A stretch of DNA of 64,000 nt from Armatimonadota bacterium (GTDB taxonomy: Bacteria; Armatimonadota; Fimbriimonadia; Fimbriimonadales; ATM1), in the NCBI GenBank assembly GCA_003577165.1, contig QEUM01000006.1:1-64000 (forward strand). Direction: 5' to 3'. A model generated the notes under the pieces. It ran no database searches and was not told the DNA's origin. It saw only the letters and a list, made by a program, of their open reading frames with translations. A program made the position numbers and the translations under genes. This document shows, in pieces, positions 32,108 through 39,544 of this stretch; positions within the stretch are counted from its first letter, which is position 1, and each line of letters starts with the position of its first letter.

Positions 32108-32742
32108 GGATCCAGGTTGGCATCGTGGGCGGCTTCGCCCACACGTCGTCGCCGCAATCACTAATCTCTCTCTGGACTCTCGGGGCGGAGATCGGCAGAT
32201 GCAGGCTGGCGCTCGTTTACGAGGCGCTGTCGGCCCTGGCTCTCGATGTGGCGGAGGTGGCGCGCGAGTTCGGGGCGAGAACTGTCGCGATATCTCCTGC
32301 CACAAGCGCACGTGAGCACGAACTGGTGGTCGGACCGCTCGGGGAGAATGAGTTGGTTCTCTTCATCGGCAGCAAGCCCAGCGAGTGCCAACGAATGGTC
32401 GTCGACAGCAGCGACATCCTCGTCTTCGCGGGAGGCGAGTCTGATCTCTTGCAGTTGTTCGACTACGCGCAAGAGCAGGGCAAGACTATAGGCATTCTGG
32501 TAGGCACCGGCGGAATCTGCGACGATGTCGAGACCGTAAAGGTCCACTTCGTCGGAGGGCATGGCGGTGTTGTAGTCTGCGAGTCCGACCCGGCTCGCCT
32601 GCTCGACAACGTCCTGGCGCTTACGCGAACGCCCGATGGAGAAGGCTACTCTCGACGAAAGCCAGCCGCCACCTCCCCAAACCGTCGTCGTCGGAAGATG
32701 TTCGGTGGCTCTCGTTCGCGCGCCCATCTCCGTAACGCCTGA
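32104..32742 (+). CDS. LOG/SLOG-type Rossmann protein (TIGR00725-like)
   Basis: 212 residues. The first 180 have the SLOG pattern: IQVGIVGGFAHT at the start, a GRCRLALVYEALSALALDVAEVAREFGART segment, ADSSDILVFAGGESDLLQLFDYA-like strand (the 'GG.GT' region) and IGILVGTGGICDDVE. SLOG proteins bind nucleotides or nucleotide-derived signals and include LOG phosphoribohydrolases. The C-terminal 30 residues are basic and low-complexity. The typical PGGxGTxxE catalytic loop is not evident, so it may be a binding rather than catalytic member. Coupled to the upstream membrane gene. Confidence 0.6.
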   Translation: MRIQVGIVGGFAHTSSPQSLISLWTLGAEIGRCRLALVYEALSALALDVAEVAREFGARTVAISPATSAREHELVVGPLGENELVLFIGSKPSECQRMVVDSSDILVFAGGESDLLQLFDYAQEQGKTIGILVGTGGICDDVETVKVHFVGGHGGVVVCESDPARLLDNVLALTRTPDGEGYSRRKPAATSPNRRRRKMFGGSRSRAHLRNA

Positions 32743-32752
32743 CGCGAGGACG

Positions 32753-32992
32753 ATGGCAAGAATGGAGCCTATGAAAGAAGACTCGAAGTCGAAGTTCTGG
32801 AGCTCGTGGCAGGGCATGTTTCTCGTGTTGCTCCTTGCGGCTTTGCTCTTCTTTCTCATCACGGAGCACACCGCCCACTTCCTTGGTGTGCTCCCTTATG
32901 CGATCTTCCTCGTCTGTCCGCTTCTGCACATCTTCATGCACAGACATGGCAGCAAGACGAACTCGCGGGAGAAGGGAGGACATCGGCACTGA
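32753..32992 (+). CDS. DUF2933-family small membrane protein
   Basis: 79 residues. Two membrane helices (WQGMFLVLLLAALLFFLITEHTAHFLG and LPYAIFLVCPLLHIFMHRHG) with the family's conserved H-x-x-H and 'LLCPLMHxFMHxxHG'-like end, and a histidine-ending tail (GGHRH). DUF2933 proteins accompany heavy-metal (copper, mercury) resistance genes and probably bind metal at the membrane. An alternative start is the ATG at 32771. Its stop overlaps the next start codon. Confidence 0.8.
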   Translation: MARMEPMKEDSKSKFWSSWQGMFLVLLLAALLFFLITEHTAHFLGVLPYAIFLVCPLLHIFMHRHGSKTNSREKGGHRH

Positions 32993-33654
32993 TGGAGCAC
33001 GCAGAGATGCCTGCCTACGGGCTTTGGACCCTTGTCGTGATCAACAGCGCGCTATTCATCATGTTCGCGTTCAGTTTCGCGAAGCCGCGAACGAAGCACG
33101 ATTGGAAATCGTTGGGAGCGTTCTCCGCGTTCATCGTCGCTCTCTTCACCGAGATGTATGGCGTGCCGCTGACCATCTACCTCATCACGCCCTGGCTGCA
33201 ATCTCGCTTCCCGGGCATGGATCCCCTGTCACATGATGCGGGTCACCTCTGGTCCACGCTGCTCGGCTGGAAAGGGGACCCGCACTTCAGCCCATTCCAT
33301 CTCGCAAGCTACGGACTCATCGTTGGTGGATTCTGGCTCGTCTCCGCGGCTTGGCCGATCCTGCATCGCGCGATCCGCAACCGCACCCTGGCGCAAGGCG
33401 GCCCTTATGCTGTCGTGCGGCACCCGCAGTACGTAGGCTTCGTGCTCGTGATGTTCGGCTTCCTGCTTCAGTGGCCGACGCTGATTACACTCATCATGTT
33501 CCCTATTCTGCTCCTCGTCTACCTGAGGCTTTCTCTCTCGGAGGAGCGGCAATTGCGGGCAGAGTTTGGTCAGCGCTACGAACGATATGCGGAGCGGACA
33601 CCGCGCTTCATCCCGCGAATTTCCTGGGCGAGGAGTAGAGATTCCCATGTCTGA
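32992..33654 (+). CDS. ICMT-family isoprenylcysteine carboxyl methyltransferase-like membrane protein
   Basis: 220 residues and five to six membrane helices. The C-terminal half has the family motif GGPYAVVRHPQYVGFVL (RHPxYxG, SAM/substrate site) followed by EERQLRAEFGQRYERYAERTPRFIP, the ER-rich end seen in ICMT and phospholipid methyltransferases. Bacterial members in metal islands are of unknown substrate. It starts on the base where the DUF2933 gene stops, so it is part of the same operon. Confidence 0.85.
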   Translation: MEHAEMPAYGLWTLVVINSALFIMFAFSFAKPRTKHDWKSLGAFSAFIVALFTEMYGVPLTIYLITPWLQSRFPGMDPLSHDAGHLWSTLLGWKGDPHFSPFHLASYGLIVGGFWLVSAAWPILHRAIRNRTLAQGGPYAVVRHPQYVGFVLVMFGFLLQWPTLITLIMFPILLLVYLRLSLSEERQLRAEFGQRYERYAERTPRFIPRISWARSRDSHV

Positions 33655-33668
33655 AACGGCCGTAGAGG

Positions 33669-34394
33669 ATGCGGGTTCGAAATGACGAGAGTTGTGCTCG
33701 CTCGAACTACCTTTGGTCGTCTTCCGACTCGCCGGCTGCTCTTCGGTCTCGTGACCTCCAGCAGACGGCGAACGAGGGAGGTGCGAAGATAGAACCGGCA
33801 GTCGGACTCGTTCAGGCATACCTGCGGCTCAACGGGTTCTTCACGGTGACCGAATACCCTGTAATGGGGATCGGGCAGCACGGGGCCTACTCCTTGACTG
33901 ACGTGGACCTGCTCGCGGTGCGCTTCCCAAACGCGCAGCAGTGGATAGGCGGGAAGGGGCATCGTGGCTTCGGACTCGAGAACGATCCCATCCTCGAAAT
34001 CGAGCCCCACTGCATCCAGATGGTCATCGGAGAAGTGAAAGAGGGCAAGCCGAGGCTAAATGAGAACGCTATTACGCCTCGTGTGATCGAAACGGTGATC
34101 CGACGTTTCGGATGCTGCGAGGAGAACCCGCGAGACGTTGCGCAGCGCGTGGTTTCGCACGGCCGAGCAAACACCCACGTGGGCGTTCAAGAGTGCAGGA
34201 TTCGCATGGTTGTGTTCGCAGGCGGCGACCCGGAGCCGGCGCCTGCAACCTACGACGTGATCGGACTAAGGCACATCGTCGAATATCTGAACGATTTCGT
34301 GCATCGCCATTCGGACGTCTTTCTTTCGTCCCAGATCAAAGACGAAAGTTTCGACATGATGGCGTTGCTCGTGAAGTTAGGGGTGCGGATATAG
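33669..34394 (+). CDS. PD-(D/E)XK nuclease-like protein
   Basis: 241 residues at most. The conserved part begins near residue 40 (KIEPAVGLVQAYLRLNGFFTVTEYPV), then TDVDLLAVRF and IQMVIGEVKEGK, giving the D...ExK restriction-endonuclease-fold arrangement, and a terminal helical part. No canonical start lies next to the conserved segment, so the first 35 residues (MRVRNDESCARSNYLW...) may not be real. Function is unknown, perhaps a defence nuclease. It interrupts an otherwise metal-related gene run, 14 bases after the ICMT gene. Confidence 0.6.
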   Translation: MRVRNDESCARSNYLWSSSDSPAALRSRDLQQTANEGGAKIEPAVGLVQAYLRLNGFFTVTEYPVMGIGQHGAYSLTDVDLLAVRFPNAQQWIGGKGHRGFGLENDPILEIEPHCIQMVIGEVKEGKPRLNENAITPRVIETVIRRFGCCEENPRDVAQRVVSHGRANTHVGVQECRIRMVVFAGGDPEPAPATYDVIGLRHIVEYLNDFVHRHSDVFLSSQIKDESFDMMALLVKLGVRI

Positions 34395-34419
34395 CGCCGC
34401 GCCAAGGAGAAAATAGAAC

Positions 34420-34863
34420 ATGAAAATCAGCATCACACTCGTCCTTCTCATTGGCCTTGCAACCGTCATCGCCTTGGCGATGGCTCCGAGGCCAAACGCC
34501 GACGGCTGCTGCGGTGGAAAGTCAATGCAGCACGACGAACACAACCAGAAGGCTACAACGGAAGACAAACCTGTTCCTGCGAAGATCGTGGAAGGAGTCC
34601 AGCGGGCGACTGTCGTGATCGACCGCGGCTACAAGCCCTCGAGCATCTCGGTCAGGCCAGGTCTGCCGGTCGAGTTGACCTTCAAACTCGGCGCGAATCC
34701 CGGCTGCGGCGACGTGCTCGTGATCAAAGACCTGAAGTATAAGAAGAAACTTCAGGCGGGCAAACCGGAGGTCGTCAAGTTCACGCCCAAAAAGGTCGGA
34801 GAGATGATCTTCGAATGTGGAATGGGCATGCTCAAGGGCAAAGTCGTGATCACGAATGAGTAA
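34420..34863 (+). CDS. Exported cupredoxin-domain protein
   Basis: 147 residues. A signal or membrane anchor (ISITLVLLIGLATVIALAM) precedes a Cys/His segment (DGCCGGKSMQHDEHN), then a cupredoxin-like domain: TVVIDRGYKPSSISVRPGLPVELTFKLG, a Cys ligand in NPGCGDVLVI, and FECGMGMLKGKVVI. CGMGM has the Cys-...-Met arrangement of a type I copper site. It fits copper handling or resistance with the DUF2933/DUF5676 genes upstream. AAGGAG precedes the ATG by 9 bases. Confidence 0.85.
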   Translation: MKISITLVLLIGLATVIALAMAPRPNADGCCGGKSMQHDEHNQKATTEDKPVPAKIVEGVQRATVVIDRGYKPSSISVRPGLPVELTFKLGANPGCGDVLVIKDLKYKKKLQAGKPEVVKFTPKKVGEMIFECGMGMLKGKVVITNE

Positions 34864-34875
34864 GAGGTAACGAAC

Positions 34876-34897
34876 GGGGCGGCCCCCACTCCGCCCC
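34876..34897 (+). terminator. Hairpin after the cupredoxin gene
   Basis: GGGGCGG / CCGCCCC with an 8-base loop, 13 bases after the stop. No strong T-run follows. Confidence 0.5.
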
Positions 34898-34944
34898 ACA
34901 ATCAGTTCGGCGAAGGAACCAGCCTCTCACCGCGACGCCCTTAC

Positions 34945-34963
34945 GCCCCTGCGAAACAGGGGC
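34945..34963 (+). terminator. Second hairpin after the cupredoxin gene
   Basis: GCCCCTG / CAGGGGC with a CGAAA loop, 82 bases after the stop; probably a secondary transcript-end structure. Confidence 0.4.
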
Positions 34964-35382
34964 CACATGCGCCTACGTTCTCACGGCGCACGCTCGAGGC
35001 CGCGGACTATGGAGTTCGCGGCCGCCGCTCTCGCCAATGTCTCCCGAATGCGGACAGCGCGCGCACGGATTTTCGAGTCCGTAGGTTGACTTTCTCCGTC
35101 AGCCTGACCCGATAGGTGGGACACCGAATGTCGTATGTCGAAGCGCGCCACGAACTCACGCCTACCGCGGTTCAAGATCGCCTCCCTTGCCTTGCACGGT
35201 TCTCTACGCGCGGAGGCGTGCACGTGCACCCGTGCAACCCCGGCAATTAGGTACGAATCGAAGGTCGCCGGTCTGCACGGGCCGGCCGCCGCCAGGGCAG
35301 CCGGGCGATCGGATAGCGGGTTGCGAGCGATGTCTCGAACGGCGTTACAAAGCCGTCACGCGAGGACGAGAGACTGGAGAAT

Positions 35383-35458
35383 TGGTGGAGATAACGGGAT
35401 TCGAACCCGTGACCTCTTCAATGCCATTGAAGCGCTCTCCCAGCTGAGCTATATCCCC
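35383..35458 (-). tRNA. tRNA-Ala, anticodon GGC
   Basis: 76 bases including an encoded CCA. Acceptor GGGGATA / TATCTCC, D arm GCTC...GAGC, anticodon stem CTTCA / TGAAG with loop ATGGCAT (GGC), and T arm ACGGG-TTCGAAT-CCCGT all pair correctly. Its 3' end faces the metal cluster and accessory region. Confidence 0.97.
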
Positions 35459-35560
35459 ACGGTTCCTGCGACCGCAGTCAGAACTGGGTCGCGGTCGGTC
35501 CGAAACTATACCCGCCGCCAGTTCGGCCCCTGTCCGGCAGCCCGAAGGACGCCCCGCGGG

Positions 35561-38173
35561 CTAAGCGGCAGGAAACTCGACGAAGCGAGAAACGGCCTGC
35601 TGAAGCGCCGCAAGAGTCACGGGCTTGCTCACGTAGTCGTCCATGCCCGCTTCGATGCACACGTCCCGGTCGCCTTCCATCGCGTTCGCGGTCAGGGCGA
35701 TGATCGGCATCCTCGGCCTTCCCGTCTGAGCCTCGTCTTCGCGAATCAGTTTCGTCGCTGTGATGCCGTCCATCTCCGGCATCTGAACGTCCATCAGAAT
35801 CATGTGGATGTCGCCGCGCATTGCGGCCTCCACCGCTTCGCGCCCGTTCTCTACGATCGCAACGTCGAATCCAAGCCGTTCGAGAAGCCGAGCAGCGACG
35901 CGCTGATTGACCGCGTTGTCTTCCGCGACCAACACGCGGAACCCGTGATCGATCTTCTGAATGTCCTGCCTCTGAGCGCGAACCCGGTTCTCGGATCTGC
36001 CTTCGAGAATTCCGACAGTCGCCTCGTACAGGTCTGCCCTGCGAACCGGCTTCGTGAGCCAGAGCGTGACTGCGTTCTGGTCTCCGCACTCGGCGTTTGC
36101 CGATCCGATGGACGAAAGCAGCACGATGGGCACGGTCTGCGTGGACTTCCGTCGTCGAAGTTCGTTCGCAAGTTGAACGCCGTCCATTCCGCCCATGTGG
36201 AAGTCGGTAAGCACCAGCCGAATGCCATGATCCGGCGTCGTGTCGATGTAGGCGAGCGCTGTTTCCGCAGAAGCGAACAGCATGCTTTCGCATCCGACCG
36301 CTGCGAGGTACTCCTGCAGGATGCGGCGATTGGTTGCGTTGTCGTCCACGACGAGCGCGCGCACGCCTCGCAGAACTTCGCTCGGCGGCCTCGTGCTCGC
36401 GCGTCCCACTTCAAGCGGAAGTCGAACCGTGAAAGTGCTGCCCACCCCCGGTTCGCTGTCCAACGAAATCGTCCCACCCATGAGTTCCGCGAGGCGTCGC
36501 GAAATCGTCAGGCCGAGGCCGGTGCCTCCATACTTTCGAGTCGTGGATCCGTCTGCCTGCGTGAAACTATCCCAGATGTGCTGCTGGCGCTTCGGATGAA
36601 TGCCGATTCCCGTATCCCTGACCTTGATCTGAACCGACTTCGAGCAGTCCGTTTCGACCCAGTCGACTTCGACGACGACTTCGCCCTGCTGGGTGAACTT
36701 CACGGCGTTGCCGACGAGGTTCATCAGAATCTGTCGAATGCGCGTCGAGTCGCCTCGGAATATCTCCGGCATCTGCGGCGAGTAGGAAACCGCGAGTTCG
36801 AGGTTCTTCGCGTGTGCAGCGCCTGCGAGGATTGCTCCAACCTCTTCGACCACACGCGCAAGATCGAACTCGACTGCCTCGATGTGCATCTTGCCGGCCT
36901 CGATCTTGGAAATGTCGAGGATGTCGTTGATGAGCGCAAGCAGGCTTTCGCCGCACCCGCGAATGGTTTCGACGTACTCGCTTTGCGTCCGGTCTAAGGC
37001 CGTTTCCTGAACGAGTTCGGTCATGCCGATGATTCCGTTCAGCGGAGTGCGAATCTCGTGGCTCATGTTAGCCAGGAACTCGGATTTCGCGCGCGCCGAC
37101 GCCTGCGCCGCGTCTCTCGCTTCTTCGAGCGCGGCTTCCGTTCGCCTTCTTTGAGTAATTTCGTGCAGCAGCGCCTCGCGATGCGCGAACGACTCGGCGA
37201 TCGATCGAGCGACGACGCCGAACTCGGACCGATCTTCGTAGAGAGGCGTCAAGGGATCCGGAGTCCCGGCCTTCAGGCTCTGGCCTACTGACTTCAGCGG
37301 GCTGATGACCCACTTCTTCAAATACACCGACAGCGCTGTGACTGTAAGTACGCCGAAGGCGACGAGCAGCGAGAGCGTGATGAGGCTGTTGTTCTCGAGC
37401 GCAGTGAGAAATGGGATGCGCTTTCGAAACCTCAGACTCGCAACGATTGTCCCGTCGAAGTCTTCAAGCGGAATCACGAAATCTTCGGGGCCCTTGCTCT
37501 TGGCGTGCGGACCGGCGATGGAAACTTCACCAAAGTACACATCGCCCATCGCAGACAGAATGCTTTCGTTCCAGTACCCACCCACGAGCCAGTATCCGTA
37601 AGTGGTCTTTCGCTCTTCGTCTGTGCCCGGATTAACTGTCGAGCCGTGAATCAGCGCAAATCCGTTTGGAGTCTTGCGCGTGAAGGCGATCTGCTTCTTC
37701 TCTTCGAAGAACGACTTGATCTCTTCTGGAGTGAGGTCCACGTCCGGTCGATTCCGCTCGCCGCGGAGGTTTTGAGAGTAGACGAGCTTGCCGCTCTTGT
37801 CGAACACCATCGCAAAGTCCGCTTGGTAGGTTTCGAGCGACGTGTCTATGTTCTCTTCCGCCCACTTCAGATCTCGGGTCTGGACGAAGTTCACCATGTC
37901 GTCCCAGATCGAGTAGTCGTAGGCGTAGGTTTCGAGCGACTGGCGCTTGAGGCTGTAAAGGGACTTGGCCGAACGCGCGCGCTCCACGAGGAGATCCGCG
38001 TTCATGTTGTCAAGCGAGCGAACGGTCACCCACTGGTAACCGACCGCGAGTGCCACGAATGCCCCGGTAAGCCAGAGCAAAAGCGTCAAGAACCTGCGCC
38101 TTGTCAAATCCACGCCGTAAGACCCTGCGGCTGCGCCCCGAGAGCCGACCTTCCCCTTCAATTTTCGGCGCAT
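35561..38173 (-). CDS. Hybrid sensor histidine kinase (CHASE4-HAMP-HisKA-HATPase-REC-REC)
   Basis: 870 residues. First membrane helix ([21 protein letters not shown]), a periplasmic CHASE4-like domain ([33 protein letters not shown]), a second helix, HAMP ([14 protein letters not shown]), coiled coil, HisKA with HEIRTPLNG (His372), HATPase ([22 protein letters not shown]), then two receiver domains with acidic pocket/phospho-Asp near 610/658 and near 765/795. No output domain, so it must signal through a separate partner or phosphotransfer protein, none of which is adjacent. The start at 38173 is chosen because longer N-terminal extensions overlap the divergent gene. Confidence 0.92.
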   Translation of the reverse strand: MRRKLKGKVGSRGAAAGSYGVDLTRRRFLTLLLWLTGAFVALAVGYQWVTVRSLDNMNADLLVERARSAKSLYSLKRQSLETYAYDYSIWDDMVNFVQTRDLKWAEENIDTSLETYQADFAMVFDKSGKLVYSQNLRGERNRPDVDLTPEEIKSFFEEKKQIAFTRKTPNGFALIHGSTVNPGTDEERKTTYGYWLVGGYWNESILSAMGDVYFGEVSIAGPHAKSKGPEDFVIPLEDFDGTIVASLRFRKRIPFLTALENNSLITLSLLVAFGVLTVTALSVYLKKWVISPLKSVGQSLKAGTPDPLTPLYEDRSEFGVVARSIAESFAHREALLHEITQRRRTEAALEEARDAAQASARAKSEFLANMSHEIRTPLNGIIGMTELVQETALDRTQSEYVETIRGCGESLLALINDILDISKIEAGKMHIEAVEFDLARVVEEVGAILAGAAHAKNLELAVSYSPQMPEIFRGDSTRIRQILMNLVGNAVKFTQQGEVVVEVDWVETDCSKSVQIKVRDTGIGIHPKRQQHIWDSFTQADGSTTRKYGGTGLGLTISRRLAELMGGTISLDSEPGVGSTFTVRLPLEVGRASTRPPSEVLRGVRALVVDDNATNRRILQEYLAAVGCESMLFASAETALAYIDTTPDHGIRLVLTDFHMGGMDGVQLANELRRRKSTQTVPIVLLSSIGSANAECGDQNAVTLWLTKPVRRADLYEATVGILEGRSENRVRAQRQDIQKIDHGFRVLVAEDNAVNQRVAARLLERLGFDVAIVENGREAVEAAMRGDIHMILMDVQMPEMDGITATKLIREDEAQTGRPRMPIIALTANAMEGDRDVCIEAGMDDYVSKPVTLAALQQAVSRFVEFPAA

Positions 38174-38234
38174 CGGAGGCGGTTCTGAACCTAACGCAAC
38201 GGCCGAATGCGGCACGACGTAGCATTGCCAGGAA

Positions 38235-38699
38235 ATGGGCCAGGTGGTTCGATACAAGCCGGCCGACATCGGAAGGTGGCTGGAGATGGGTACAGCCTCG
38301 GTGCGGACTCACCGACAGGCGACGGAGAAGCCCGCGAAAATCCCTGCCCGCATCCTCGAGGCCCTCGGAACCGTGATGAGCGAAGGCAAGAGCGCCGTTG
38401 CCGCCGTGGCTTCTCGCCAACTCGACAAGTTCGAAGTGCTCCTCGGCGACGAGTCCCTCGAGTCGGGAGGGCGCACCCTCGCGTACGGTGAGATCAAGGC
38501 TGTAACCGCCGGACGTGGCCTCCTCTACCGGTTCGAGACTGACGACAGGCCCTTCATCGTCAAGCCGTACGCTTGGCTGGAGATGGCGGGGCACCGAGTG
38601 CCCCTCGGCTGGCTCCGAAACGGAATCGAGGTGCCCTACGAGACGCTTGCCGAGGAGATCGCGGCCCGATCCCGCGTGCCGTTCAGCGACCGTGGCTAA
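38235..38699 (+). CDS. Conserved unknown basic protein
   Basis: 154 residues, no signal. The N-terminal half is basic and helical (VVRYKPADIGRWLEMGTASVRTHRQATEKPAKIP; SAVAAVASRQLDKFEVLLG). The second half is beta-rich with GRTLAYGEIKAVTAGRGLLYRFETDDRPFIVKPYAWLEM and ends in GIEVPYETLAEEIAARSR. The layout resembles a PH/GRAM-like small domain, but I recognise no family. A TAGCAT box lies 9 bases before the ATG. It is divergent from the kinase and overlaps dapF at its 3' end by 4 bases. Confidence 0.6.
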   Translation: MGQVVRYKPADIGRWLEMGTASVRTHRQATEKPAKIPARILEALGTVMSEGKSAVAAVASRQLDKFEVLLGDESLESGGRTLAYGEIKAVTAGRGLLYRFETDDRPFIVKPYAWLEMAGHRVPLGWLRNGIEVPYETLAEEIAARSRVPFSDRG

Positions 38700-39544
38700 G
38701 GCCGTGGCGGCCAGTCGAACGCGCCTTCGTACCGAATCTCGGCCCTCGCGCTCACGATGAGCGACCCCCCGGGTCCGCGCCCGACCGCGGTCTCTCCGCC
38801 GTTCGTCAAGACCGCGATCGCCTTCTCGCCCGCCGAGGGTCCGCCCGTCTCCGTCGCCTTTCGGAACCGCACCGCCGCGATGGCGGCGCTCCCCGTTCCG
38901 CAGCCGTCCGTCTCGCCGACGCCGCGTTCCCAGACCCTCGCCCGGACTCCGCACTTGCCTTCGGGCCACGTCCACAGAACGGACGTGCGCTCAGGAAACC
39001 AGGGGTGAACCTCGATCTTCGGGCTGAGGCGATCGAACAGATCATCAGGAGGCGGAGAGTCCAGTTCCACCACGGTATGCGCGGTTCCGGTTGACAGCGC
39101 GCTCACGGTCAGCGATTCTCCGTCCACGTCGAATTGCCGAAGAAAGACCTCCCCGACTCCGGGTGCCAGAGGGATGTCCTCCGGCGCCCAACTCGCAGGG
39201 GGCAACTGGACGTCGATCCACCCGGCCTTTTCGAATCCGACCGGCACGTCTTTCCCTCCATGCCGGATGACGAACCGATCCGCTCCTCCGCCCCTGCGCA
39301 GAAACAGCGCCGCGCATCGCAAGCCGTTTCCGCAAAAGTCCTCCGTCCCGTCAGGGTTGAACATCCGAAGGCTCGGTCTTTCCGCGTGGGAATCCACCAC
39401 GAGGAGCCCGTCCGATCCGATGCCGAATTTTCTGCGGCATGCCCACCGAGCCAGTTCGACAAGTTCGGAGCCTTCAACGTCTTCGGATCGAACAAGAACG
39501 AAGTCGTTTCCGACGCTGACCGTTTTCCAGAAGGGAACCGTCAC
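38696..39544 (-). CDS. dapF: Diaminopimelate epimerase
   Basis: 282 residues, standard length. Converts LL- to meso-diaminopimelate for lysine and peptidoglycan synthesis in the cytoplasm. The two catalytic cysteines are in DFCGNGLRC (Cys71) and TDGCGTGSAA, with the N-terminal GNDFVLVR substrate motif present. The ATG overlaps the upstream gene's stop (ATGA), linking it to the unknown gene at 39541-41505. No other lysine-pathway gene is in view. Confidence 0.93.
   Translation of the reverse strand: MTVPFWKTVSVGNDFVLVRSEDVEGSELVELARWACRRKFGIGSDGLLVVDSHAERPSLRMFNPDGTEDFCGNGLRCAALFLRRGGGADRFVIRHGGKDVPVGFEKAGWIDVQLPPASWAPEDIPLAPGVGEVFLRQFDVDGESLTVSALSTGTAHTVVELDSPPPDDLFDRLSPKIEVHPWFPERTSVLWTWPEGKCGVRARVWERGVGETDGCGTGSAAIAAVRFRKATETGGPSAGEKAIAVLTNGGETAVGRGPGGSLIVSARAEIRYEGAFDWPPRP

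Larger units (their letters stand above)
34864..35382 (+). other. Intergenic stretch between metal cluster and tRNA-Ala
   Basis: 519 bases with two hairpins near its start and a 12-base palindrome GTGCACGTGCAC near 35217. No supported gene, integrase or duplicate of the tRNA 3' end was seen. Confidence 0.5.

Noticed and set aside
34864-35458. Defined integrative element with attachment sites at tRNA-Ala
   Set aside because: No integrase gene and no second copy of the tRNA 3' end was found in the window, so only the location is suggestive.
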